Shown here: positions 8,119-15,482 of the stretch, piece by piece | How the letters are laid out: each line of letters opens with the position of its first letter | How positions within the stretch are numbered: position 1 is the stretch's first letter | Assembly: GCA_964520875.1 (NCBI GenBank) | Contig: CAZFQJ010000012.1 | Coordinates: forward strand, 1 to 21,731 | DNA from: SIG673 sp964520875 | GTDB taxonomy: Bacteria > Bacillota > Clostridia > Oscillospirales > CAG-272 | Direction: 5' to 3' | DNA length: 21,731 bases | Translations under genes and position numbers: made by a program | The notes under the pieces: model-generated | The model's input: the letters and a program-made list of their open reading frames with translations, nothing else | The model's database searches: none | What the model was told of the DNA's origin: nothing

Positions 8119-8778
8119 ATGGAAGATCTGAAAAGATTTTTTAAGAAGGGCGAGCTTATTCCCGCTATAATCCAGGATTATAAGACCAAAGAGGTCCTCA
8201 TGCTTGCATATATGAACGAGGAGTCGCTTGCCAAAACGCTTGAAACGGGCATGACTTGGTTTTACAGCAGAAGCAGACAGGAGCTTTGGAATAAAGGCGC
8301 GACCTCGGGTCACGTCCAGAAGGTAAAGCGTATAGATTACGATTGCGATGAGGATACGCTCCTCGTGTTCGTCGAACAGACGGGCGCGGCTTGCCATACC
8401 GGTAACAGGAGCTGCTTTTATCGCACGCTTGAGGAAAACGAGGAGATACCGTCCGCTAACCCCTTGCTTGAGCTTGCCGAGGTCATAGACCACAGAAAGA
8501 AAGAGCCTGAGGAAGGATCGTATACCTGTTATCTGTTCGAAAAGGGACTTGATAAGATACTTAAAAAGGTCGGCGAGGAATGCGCCGAGACGATAATAGC
8601 CGCGAAAAACGGCGAAAGCACCGAGCTTACCGGAGAGATATCCGATCTTATGTATCACCTCATGGTCATGATGAGAGAATGTGAGCTTCCCGTTACGGAG
8701 GTAATGGACGAGCTTGAACGCCGTTCGCATAAGATAGGTAATCTTAAAAAGATGAAGGTCGTAGATCATTTGACCTGA
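8119..8778 (+). CDS. hisI: Bifunctional PR-AMP cyclohydrolase / PR-ATP pyrophosphatase HisIE
   Basis: A fused enzyme for the second and third steps of histidine synthesis. Residues ~1-105 are the HisI cyclohydrolase, with VLMLAYMNEESL, TWFYSRSRQELWNKG(A)TSGH, metal-binding DYDCDEDTL (Asp75, Cys76, Asp77, Asp79) and zinc ligands Cys92 and Cys99 in GAACHTGNRSCF. Residues ~118-215 are the helical HisE pyrophosphohydrolase of the MazG-like superfamily, with EECAETIIAAKN and EISDLMYHLMVMM. ATG 8119 follows GAAAGGA at 8101-8107. It is the last gene before a strong terminator. The 219-residue length is normal for the fusion. Confidence 0.96.
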   Translation: MEDLKRFFKKGELIPAIIQDYKTKEVLMLAYMNEESLAKTLETGMTWFYSRSRQELWNKGATSGHVQKVKRIDYDCDEDTLLVFVEQTGAACHTGNRSCFYRTLEENEEIPSANPLLELAEVIDHRKKEPEEGSYTCYLFEKGLDKILKKVGEECAETIIAAKNGESTELTGEISDLMYHLMVMMRECELPVTEVMDELERRSHKIGNLKKMKVVDHLT

Positions 8779-8788
8779 ATATATAAAA

Positions 8789-8821
8789 ACGGACCGCTTC
8801 CGAAGGAAACGGTTCGTTTTT
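8789..8821. terminator. Bidirectional intrinsic terminator between hisIE and the DUF1810 gene
   Basis: The hairpin pairs ACGGACCG (8789-8796) with CGGTTCGT (8810-8817), allowing one G-T wobble, and adds an inner TTCC/GGAA stem with a GAA loop. It is followed by a T run to 8821 on the plus strand. On the minus strand the other side (TTTTTATAT) also gives a U tract, so it can end both converging transcripts. Confidence 0.9.
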
Positions 8822-8843
8822 CGTTATACAACAAAAGACTTTT

Positions 8844-9293
8844 TTATAAGTTGATCTGGTTTGCATTTTCTTCGAATTTAAGCAATTCCAAGGTCTTAGC
8901 GTCCGGTTGCCCGTTATAAAATTGTTCCAACACCTTATGAAATACAGATCCGCCGTTACCGATAAGTGAAAAAAGCGTCATAGATGACCTTAATTTCATC
9001 GCGTCGGTGTACCCGAAGATATCTTCGGGAGCTTTGTCTTTATGTGTTAATAACATTTCCGAGATTTCAAAGAGTCTTGCCGATAATATCGGATGCATAA
9101 GATACGCCCTCGCTTCTTCAAGTCCGGCAATGCCGTAAGTATATGCCGCAGAACTCATGCCAAGTCCGCGAAGTTGAGGGAAAATATACCACATCCAATG
9201 CGATAGCTTTTTTCCGCGCTTGATCTCGTCAAGTGCGACTGCGTACATACGTTCCTGAGCTTTAATAAATCTATCTAACGAATTAATGTCCAT
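8844..9293 (-). CDS. DUF1810 family protein (uncharacterised)
   Basis: The 149-residue product matches the DUF1810 family by its pattern: FIKAQERMYAVALDEIKRGKK, then the signature HWMWYIFPQLRGLG, SAAYTYGIAGLEEARAYL, HPILSARLFEISEML and MKLRSSMTLFSLIG. It is predicted soluble, with no signal peptide or membrane segment, and no function can be assigned from sequence. ATG 9293 has a GGAGG site (9298-9302) at good spacing. Codon use differs from its neighbours: I count one ATA among ten isoleucines and nine of about twenty leucines as TTA or TTG, whereas the flanking genes favour ATA and CTT/CTC. That suggests recent acquisition. It lies as a single gene between two terminators. Confidence 0.9.
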   Translation of the reverse strand: MDINSLDRFIKAQERMYAVALDEIKRGKKLSHWMWYIFPQLRGLGMSSAAYTYGIAGLEEARAYLMHPILSARLFEISEMLLTHKDKAPEDIFGYTDAMKLRSSMTLFSLIGNGGSVFHKVLEQFYNGQPDAKTLELLKFEENANQINL

Positions 9294-9297
9294 ATTG

Positions 9298-9302
9298 CCT
9301 CC
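9298..9302 (-). promoter_or_regulatory. Shine-Dalgarno site of the DUF1810 gene
   Basis: GGAGG on the minus strand, four bases before the ATG. It fixes the start and differs from the usual GAAAGGA-like sites of the neighbouring genes. Confidence 0.7.
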
Positions 9303-9348
9303 GGATACGGTTATGTGTCTGACGATTTTTGTAATATATTTAAAGTGC

Positions 9349-9375
9349 CAATGCGGTGAGATATTTACCGCATTG
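9349..9375. repeat. Perfect 9-bp inverted repeat between tgt and DUF1810 genes
   Basis: CAATGCGGT at 9349-9357 is the exact reverse complement of ACCGCATTG at 9367-9375, with a nine-base AT-rich loop. It directly follows the tgt terminator on the minus strand and sits ~56 bases before the DUF1810 start. It could be a second, weaker terminator or an operator for the DUF1810 gene; the T run after it is poor. Confidence 0.55.
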
Positions 9376-9379
9376 AAAT

Positions 9380-9418
9380 AAAGCCATAACCACCGAATTT
9401 AACGGCGGTTATGACTTT
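9380..9418 (-). terminator. Intrinsic terminator of tgt
   Basis: Read on the minus strand, AAAGTCATAACCGCC pairs with GGTGGTTATGGCTTT over 15 positions with two G-U wobbles, and TTTATTTC follows. The wobbles are A-C mismatches on the plus strand, so the structure favours minus-strand transcription. It begins only a few bases past the tgt stop. Confidence 0.8.
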
Positions 9419-9423
9419 GCTTT

Positions 9424-10578
9424 TTATACCCTGTCTCCGAGGATATCTATCCATTCGTGATAAAATTCTTCGAAGCGACCGTTGTCAAGCGCGTCTCTTA
9501 TTCTTTCCATAAGAGTATTGTAGAAATAAAGATTGTGTATCACGCAGAGTCTCATTCCGAGCATCTCGCGCGCCTTGAAGAGATGGCGTATATATGCGCG
9601 CGAATAAGTGCGGCAGACCGGGCAGTCGCATTTCGGGTCGATCGGAAGAGTGTCGTCAAAAAACTTCTCGTTTGAAAGATTGAGCTTTCCGCTCCACGTG
9701 AAGAGATTTCCGTGGCGCGCGTTTCTGCTCGGCATGACGCAATCGAAGAAGTCCACTCCGCGGCGTACCGCCTCAAGAATATTCTGGGGTGTACCGACTC
9801 CCATGAGGTAACGCGGCTTTTCGAACGGCGCATACGGTTCGACCTGCTCGATTATGTGGTACATGACGTCCGCGCTCTCTCCGACCGCAAGTCCGCCTAT
9901 CGCATATCCGTCAAGGTCAAGCTCCGCTATGCGTTTCATGTGCTCGACGCGGAGGTCGTCATAGGTACTGCCCTGGTTTATGGCGAATAAGAGCTGATCC
10001 TTGTTGAGCGTATCCGGAAGTGAATTCAGACGAGCCATTTCCGCCTTACAACGCTTGAGCCAGCGCACGGTACGCTCGGATGAACGCTTTGCGTACCCGT
10101 ATTCACAGGGGTTTTCTATACATTCGTCGAACGCCATTGCAATAGTTGAGCCGAGGTTTGACTGTATCTGCATACTTTCCTCGGGTCCCATGAATATGCG
10201 TGTTCCGTCCATGTGAGATTGAAAGTAAACGCCTTCTTCTTTTATACGGCGGAGCTTTGCGAGCGAAAACACCTGGAATCCGCCGCTATCTGTGAGTATC
10301 GGTCCGTCCCAACGAGCGAACTTATGAAGTCCGCCGAGACGTCGGATCAGCTTGTCTCCCGGACGAATGTGAAGGTGATACGTATTTGAAAGCTCTACCT
10401 GACATTTGCAGTCGATAAGATCGGGAAGCGCAACGCCGCCCTTTATAGCCGCGCTCGTGCCGACATTCATAAATACGGGCGTTTGTATCGTGCCGTGAAC
10501 GGTGTTCATAACGCCGCGACGGGCTTTTCCCTCGGTCTTTAAAACGGTAAACGGTAATTTTTTAATGTTATCAGACAT
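9424..10578 (-). CDS. tgt: tRNA-guanine transglycosylase Tgt
   Basis: Tgt exchanges guanine-34 of GUN-anticodon tRNAs for preQ1 in queuosine synthesis. The start is ATG 10578 (MSDNIKKLPFTVL), after AAAAAGGA; an upstream in-frame extension to 10653 is AT-rich and has no family similarity. The 384-residue protein has catalytic Asp97 in ILTDSGGFQVFSLAKL, the nucleophile Asp in FFDCVMPSRNARHGNLFT, and the zinc site CDCPVCRTYSRAYIRHLFKA followed by the distal His in VIHNLYF. Usual clostridial neighbours such as queA and yajC are absent. A -10 box lies 26 bases upstream, and a terminator follows the gene, so it can be transcribed alone. Confidence 0.96.
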   Translation of the reverse strand: MSDNIKKLPFTVLKTEGKARRGVMNTVHGTIQTPVFMNVGTSAAIKGGVALPDLIDCKCQVELSNTYHLHIRPGDKLIRRLGGLHKFARWDGPILTDSGGFQVFSLAKLRRIKEEGVYFQSHMDGTRIFMGPEESMQIQSNLGSTIAMAFDECIENPCEYGYAKRSSERTVRWLKRCKAEMARLNSLPDTLNKDQLLFAINQGSTYDDLRVEHMKRIAELDLDGYAIGGLAVGESADVMYHIIEQVEPYAPFEKPRYLMGVGTPQNILEAVRRGVDFFDCVMPSRNARHGNLFTWSGKLNLSNEKFFDDTLPIDPKCDCPVCRTYSRAYIRHLFKAREMLGMRLCVIHNLYFYNTLMERIRDALDNGRFEEFYHEWIDILGDRV

Positions 10579-10603
10579 GATATAAGGTCCTTTTTGAAAA
10601 TGA

Positions 10604-10632
10604 ATTATAAAATTTACTTGATTGTAAAAGAA
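10604..10632 (-). promoter_or_regulatory. Probable tgt promoter
   Basis: On the minus strand there is a perfect TATAAT at 10609-10604, which would place the transcript start about 19 bases before the tgt ATG. The hexamer 17 bases upstream is TTCTTT (10632-10627), a poor -35, and it lies inside the first repeat copy of the spacer. The call rests on the -10 alone. Confidence 0.45.
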
Positions 10633-10789
10633 GTTATTTTTGATTTTACACAAAACAAATTGTAGGAGCAGTTCTTTTGCTTTTGAGAATATGAGATTTT
10701 AAGACAAGGCTCAATCTATAGCAAGATAAGTTGTAGGAGAAGTTCTTTTGCCTGCTTTTCTTTCAAGAAAAGTAGGGGGAGTTATTTGC
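10622..10789. repeat. Cluster of degenerate ~21-bp direct repeats between mutL and tgt
   Basis: Two near-identical copies lie at 10660-10680 and 10731-10751, reading TTGTAGGAG, one variable base, AGTTCTTTTGC. A third, more diverged copy is at 10622-10642 (TTGTAAAAGAAGTTATTTTTG). A fourth, weak copy is at 10772-10789 and spans the mutL stop codon. Start-to-start distances are about 38, 71 and 41 bases, so the array is not regular. The copies resemble neither coding sequence nor a CRISPR array. Possible roles are an operator set upstream of tgt or the remains of a dispersed intergenic repeat; nothing in the window decides. Confidence 0.65.
10751..10776. repeat. AT-rich palindrome just after mutL
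   Basis: CCTGCTTTTCTT at 10751-10762 pairs with AAGAAAAGTAGG at 10765-10776, 12 bp with one G-T wobble and a two-base gap at the centre. No T run follows in either direction, so it is not a standard terminator. It is attached to the third repeat copy and may be part of the same element. Confidence 0.6.
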
Positions 10790-12848
10790 GCTTGAACCAA
10801 TGTTCTATATCGTTCTTGGAAAGCTCAAAAGCTACCGGCCTGCCGTGCGGACAGAAGCGTATAGCGGGATCGGATATCACGCGCTTGCAGAGCCACTCTA
10901 TGTGTCCTTGATCGTAGACGCGACCGGCTTTTATCGCAGCCTTGCAGGAGGCTTGGTGAAGAGCCTGCTCGTAGAATATGTTTCTCGCTATGTTTGCGTT
11001 TCCGGTGCCGGACGCAAGCTGTCCGGCGATCGTAACGAAGAGCGTCTCGGCGTCGGACGCGGAGAGGGTAGACGGAACGGCGGTCACTTTTACAAAGTCG
11101 TGCGAGCTTTTTGCGATGAATTCAAAGCCCGTGGCGCGTATCTCATCGTCAAAGCGTATAACAGCGTCAAGCTCGTCGTGAGAAAGTCTTATCTCAAGCG
11201 GAAGCATAAGGATCTGACTGCCCGTGCCTGATGATATGTTCTTTTTCATATCTTCGAAAAGCACTCTTTCGTGCGCGGCGTGCTTGTCTATCATGATAAG
11301 CTTTCCGTCGGTCTCAACCATTATATACGAATTGAACGCTTCGCCCAAAATACGATAATCCACAGTAGGCTCGGAGACGGTGAGCGAGTCGGTAGCCGAC
11401 GCGCGCGGAATAGAGCTTACGGAATATTCCGGCGTTTTGGGCTCGGACGGTCTTTCTTTTAACGCGTTTTCTTCGATCACGGGTGCGGTCATTACGCTTT
11501 TTTGATATGCGTTTTCGCTTTGCTCCGTCCTCGCAGGCTTCTCCGAGGGCGCGGAAGAAAGCGGAATGCTTCCGTCTATGCTTGCGTCAAAGGCGAACGG
11601 AAGCTGCGGCTCGCGTTGCTTTTCGGATACATCGTTTTCGTGTCTGAAACGCAGGTGCGGCGGTAATTCGTCGGCATGGCTTGAATAAAGATGAATGTCG
11701 GATACCGCCTGCGGAGCGCTTTCCGTAACGGAAAGCGTAAGCTGAGTTCCTTTTCCGACAGTATCCTGCGGACCGTCTTTGAGCGGAACGAAGGCGCTTA
11801 TTATGCGTGCTTCCTTTCGTGCTTCGGTCTTTGTTTTCAGCTCCAATTCCGGACGGGTCAGATTTTTTTCGAGAGAAGTACGTATGGCAGAATATACCGC
11901 GTCGAATACCGCCTGCTCATTTGAAAATTTCACCTCAAGCTTTGCCGGGTGTACGTTTACATCGACGAGCGCCGGGTGTATCTTTATCTCAAGAACGCAT
12001 ACCGGAAACTTTTCCGAGGGAATATATGAGCTGAACGCCTGTTCTATCGCCGCCATGGCAGTACGGCTCTTGATGTATCTGCCGTTTATGAAGAAGTTTT
12101 GATAATTTCTGTTCGCACGTATATTTTCCGGAGTTCCTACGTATCCCTTTACCTCTATGCCGCCGGTCATTCCGTGTACCGGCGCGAGCTTTTTCGCGAA
12201 ATCGCGTCCGAGTACGGCATATATACAGTTTATAAGATCTCCGTCTCCCGTGGTTCCGAAGCGCATTACGCCGTCGGAAATAAACTTTATCGCAAGATCG
12301 GGGCGCGAAAGAGCTATCTTTTCCACTACCGCGGTCACCGCGAGCGCTTCCGAAGAGTCCTTCTTTAAGAATTTGCGGCGGGCGGGAACGTTTGCGAAAA
12401 GCTCTTCAACTATTACGGTAGTTCCGTCTCTGCCGCCGGTTTCTATTATCTCCCGTATCTCTCCGCCAACGCAGGTGAGCTGCGTTCCGAGCGGCTTGTC
12501 AGGTTGCTTTGTAAGTATCCTTAATGTCGAGACCGCTCCGATGGCCGCTAAAGCTTCTCCGCGGAAGCCGAGCGTCATTATGCCATCAAGATCGTTTTCA
12601 TCGTGTATCTTGCTCGTTGCATGGCGTCTGATACAGACGGGAACGTCTTCGCGCGACATTCCGCAGCCGTTGTCGGAGACGCGAAGAAAGGTTATTCCGC
12701 CGTGCTTGATCTCAACCGTTACCGAGGTAGAGCCTGCGTCTATCGCGTTTTCGAGAAGCTCTTTTACGACCGAGGCGGGACGGTCGACGACCTCGCCCGC
12801 GGCTATGAGATTTGCTACATGCGGTTCGAGAACATTTATTATACCCAT
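10782..12848 (-). CDS. mutL: DNA mismatch repair protein MutL
   Basis: MutL couples mismatch recognition by MutS to strand nicking. The N-terminal GHKL ATPase shows VVKELLENAIDAG (Glu30, Asn34, Asp37), DNGCGM near 60 and TLGFRGEAL near 92. A variable linker covers roughly residues 335-490. The C-terminal endonuclease domain has DKHAAHERVLFE (Gln of the usual DQHA(X)2E(X)4E replaced by Lys), ACKAAIKAG and CPHGRPV, the metal-site motifs of nicking MutL proteins. QILMLP fits a sliding-clamp-binding peptide. The 688 residues are longer than Bacillus MutL, mainly in the linker. ATG 12848 follows GAAAGGATATAAAA. It lies 26 bases after mutS. Confidence 0.97.
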   Translation of the reverse strand: MGIINVLEPHVANLIAAGEVVDRPASVVKELLENAIDAGSTSVTVEIKHGGITFLRVSDNGCGMSREDVPVCIRRHATSKIHDENDLDGIMTLGFRGEALAAIGAVSTLRILTKQPDKPLGTQLTCVGGEIREIIETGGRDGTTVIVEELFANVPARRKFLKKDSSEALAVTAVVEKIALSRPDLAIKFISDGVMRFGTTGDGDLINCIYAVLGRDFAKKLAPVHGMTGGIEVKGYVGTPENIRANRNYQNFFINGRYIKSRTAMAAIEQAFSSYIPSEKFPVCVLEIKIHPALVDVNVHPAKLEVKFSNEQAVFDAVYSAIRTSLEKNLTRPELELKTKTEARKEARIISAFVPLKDGPQDTVGKGTQLTLSVTESAPQAVSDIHLYSSHADELPPHLRFRHENDVSEKQREPQLPFAFDASIDGSIPLSSAPSEKPARTEQSENAYQKSVMTAPVIEENALKERPSEPKTPEYSVSSIPRASATDSLTVSEPTVDYRILGEAFNSYIMVETDGKLIMIDKHAAHERVLFEDMKKNISSGTGSQILMLPLEIRLSHDELDAVIRFDDEIRATGFEFIAKSSHDFVKVTAVPSTLSASDAETLFVTIAGQLASGTGNANIARNIFYEQALHQASCKAAIKAGRVYDQGHIEWLCKRVISDPAIRFCPHGRPVAFELSKNDIEHWFKRK

Positions 12849-12874
12849 TTTTATATCCTTTCAACAGAATGGGG

Positions 12875-15463
12875 TCAGGTGAGCTTTTTCAGTTCGAATA
12901 TAAAATTAAGCGCCTCTATCGGAGTCAGCGTATTTATATCGCACTTTCTTACCTTATCCGCAAGCTCGGCGTTTGCCATGTCCTCAAAGGAGATGTTTCC
13001 TCCGATAGTCTCCGAGGCTTTTTTAACTTGCTTTTTTTCGTCGGGAGATTCGGATTCCGCGACGGCGAGTATCTCCTTTGCTCTCTTGATCACTTCGTTC
13101 GGTACGCCTGCAAGTTTTGCTACCTCTATACCGTAGCTTTCATCGGCGTTTCCGCGTATTATCTTACGTAGAAAGATTATGTCGTCGCCCTTTTTCTTTG
13201 CGGCTATATTATAGTTTACGACTCCGTCAAGCTCGTCCTCAAGAGAAGTAAGCTCGTGATAATGAGTGGCGAACAAGGTCTTTGCGCCGAGCTTTTTACC
13301 GGCGGTATATTCCGCTACCGCACGCGCTATGCTCATTCCGTCGAACGTGCTCGTTCCTCTGCCTATCTCGTCGTAGATTATGAGCGAACGCTTTGTCGCA
13401 TTCTTAAGTATATATGCAACCTCGTTCATTTCGAGCATGAAGGTGGATTGACCCGAAGCAAGGTCGTCGGACGCTCCGACTCTCGTGAAAAGCTTGTCCA
13501 CTATTCCGATATGCGCTTCGCTTGCGGGTACGAACGAGCCTGCTTGCGCCATGAGCGTTATGAGCGCGACCTGACGCATATAGGTTGATTTACCCGCCAT
13601 ATTCGGACCGGTTATAAGCATGAGTCTGTTATGAGACGTATCAAGCTCGGTATCGTTCGGCACGAAATAACTGTCGAAAACGAACTGTTCCACTACCGGG
13701 TGACGTCCGTCCTTTATGACTATCCTATCGTCGTAAGAGACCTCCGGGCGCACGAAATTGTTGGCGGAAGCCGCTTCTCCGAGGCTTGCGTAGACGTCGA
13801 GCGTAGCGAGAAGCGAAGCGTTGTTTTGTATCGCTTCGGCGTGCTCGGTTATCTTATCGCGCAGACGGCAGAAGATATCGTATTCGAGCGCGCAGATCTT
13901 TTCCGACGCGCCGAGGATTGCGCTCTCAAGCTCTTTTAACTTCGGAGTGATGTAACGCTCGGCTCCCGCAAGCGTCTGCTTTCTTATGTAGTAATCGGGA
14001 AGCGAGCCTTTGCTTGCGTTGCTTACCTCTATGTAGTATCCGAAAACGCGGTTGTAGCCGTATTTCAGCTTAGGTATTCCGGTTGCCGCGCGCTCCTCTT
14101 CGATAAGCTCGTCAAGATATCCTTTACTGTTATTTAAGAGTCCGCGCAGACGGTCAAGCTCTTCGTCGACGCCGTCGGCTATTATACCGCCTTCTCTCAG
14201 CGTAAGAGGCGGCTGATCCTTTATCGAAGCGCCGATCTCGTTTATAAGCTCGGCAAGCGGATCGAGATTATCGCGCACGAACGCAAGCTCTTCGCACGAG
14301 ACGCCGCTCATAAGCTCTTTTATCGGTCCGACGACCGAGAGCGTATCGGATACGGCGCGCAGATCGCGCGCGTTTGCGGTACCGTATATTACCTTTGTGA
14401 GCAGACGCTCTATATCGAGCACCGAACGAAGATTTTGCGAGATCTCTTCGCGTAACATATATCCGTTTTTTAATTCTTCGACGGCGTCCTGACGTCTTGA
14501 TATGTGACGTGCGTTTACGAGCGGAAGCTCAAGCCATTTGCGAAGCAGTCTCGCTCCCATTGAGGTCTTTGTCTTATCGAGCACCCACAGAAGCGAGCCT
14601 TTTTTCTCTTTTGTACGCATGGTCTCGCATATTTCAAGGTTTCTTCTGGTATTGGGGTCTATTTCGAGGAATTGACCGTCGGTATATACGGTCAGCTTCT
14701 TTATGTATGAAGTATCCGTTTTTTGAGTATCGGATATGTACGATAGGAGAGCGCTTACGCAACGAAGTATTGCGGGGTCTTCCTCTACGTCTATTCCGCC
14801 GAAGTTCTTTCCGAATTGCCGTTTGACGGTCAATATCGCCTTTTGGCAATCGAAATCTTCTTTTCTGTTGTCGTTGATTATGGCCTTTAGCTTATTCTTA
14901 AAATAATTTTCGAGAACCGGCTTTTCCGAAAGCGGTATGTTTATAAGTAGCTCTCTCGGAGAATACGCTTCCGCTTCCGTTATTACGCGCTCGTAAAGGA
15001 ATTGACCTCTTACGCAGGTCGCGTATATCTCGCCCGTCGAAGCGTCGGCAAACGCCACGCCCGCTTCTTCAGGGTTGACGCATACGGCGCAAAGATAATT
15101 GTTCTGACGGTCGTCGAGCATTCCGTTGTCGGTGACCGTTCCGGGCGTTACTATGCGGACGATATCTCGCTTTACAAGACCTTTTGCCGTTGCCGGATCT
15201 TCCATTTGCTCGCATATGACTACTTTGTGTCCCTTGGCGACGAGCTTCGCTATATACGTATCCGCCGCGTGATAAGGAACGCCGCACATCGGTGCGCGTT
15301 CGGCTTCTCCGCAGTCTCTGCCCGTGAGCGTAAGATCGAGTATTCGCGAGGCTTCCCTTGCGTCGTCGAAAAACATCTCGTAAAAATCTCCGAGACGGTA
15401 AAAAAGAAATGCGTCGGGATATTGTTTTTTTACTTCAAGGTATTGAAGCATCATCGGGGTCAT
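12875..15463 (-). CDS. mutS: DNA mismatch repair protein MutS
   Basis: MutS is a homodimeric clamp that finds mismatches and recruits MutL. I start at ATG 15463 (MTPMMLQYLEVKKQYPD) because AGGAAAGG precedes it and the family begins here; the frame stays open another 21 codons upstream, but that runs into miaB. The 862-residue protein has the mismatch wedge Phe27-x-Glu29 in GDFYEMF, the MutS I domain, a lever/clamp region and the C-terminal ABC ATPase with Walker A GPNMAGKSTYM near 613, Walker B LIIYDEIGRGTSTFDG and the switch THYHEL. This is the MutS1 type, followed by mutL as in many Firmicutes. No obvious clamp-binding peptide is seen at the C-terminus. Confidence 0.97.
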   Translation of the reverse strand: MTPMMLQYLEVKKQYPDAFLFYRLGDFYEMFFDDAREASRILDLTLTGRDCGEAERAPMCGVPYHAADTYIAKLVAKGHKVVICEQMEDPATAKGLVKRDIVRIVTPGTVTDNGMLDDRQNNYLCAVCVNPEEAGVAFADASTGEIYATCVRGQFLYERVITEAEAYSPRELLINIPLSEKPVLENYFKNKLKAIINDNRKEDFDCQKAILTVKRQFGKNFGGIDVEEDPAILRCVSALLSYISDTQKTDTSYIKKLTVYTDGQFLEIDPNTRRNLEICETMRTKEKKGSLLWVLDKTKTSMGARLLRKWLELPLVNARHISRRQDAVEELKNGYMLREEISQNLRSVLDIERLLTKVIYGTANARDLRAVSDTLSVVGPIKELMSGVSCEELAFVRDNLDPLAELINEIGASIKDQPPLTLREGGIIADGVDEELDRLRGLLNNSKGYLDELIEEERAATGIPKLKYGYNRVFGYYIEVSNASKGSLPDYYIRKQTLAGAERYITPKLKELESAILGASEKICALEYDIFCRLRDKITEHAEAIQNNASLLATLDVYASLGEAASANNFVRPEVSYDDRIVIKDGRHPVVEQFVFDSYFVPNDTELDTSHNRLMLITGPNMAGKSTYMRQVALITLMAQAGSFVPASEAHIGIVDKLFTRVGASDDLASGQSTFMLEMNEVAYILKNATKRSLIIYDEIGRGTSTFDGMSIARAVAEYTAGKKLGAKTLFATHYHELTSLEDELDGVVNYNIAAKKKGDDIIFLRKIIRGNADESYGIEVAKLAGVPNEVIKRAKEILAVAESESPDEKKQVKKASETIGGNISFEDMANAELADKVRKCDINTLTPIEALNFIFELKKLT

Positions 15464-15482
15464 ACGATCTTGCCTTTCCTTT

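Noticed and set aside
10579..10653. N-terminal extension of tgt
   Set aside because: The extra 25 codons are AT-rich, cross the promoter -10 and the AAAAAGGA site, and have no Tgt similarity.
10622..10751. CRISPR array
   Set aside because: The repeats are short, degenerate and irregularly spaced (38 and 71 bases), and no cas gene is nearby.
12157..12882. 241-codon plus-strand open frame inside mutL
   Set aside because: Complement of the MutL ATPase domain; no start context or domain of its own.
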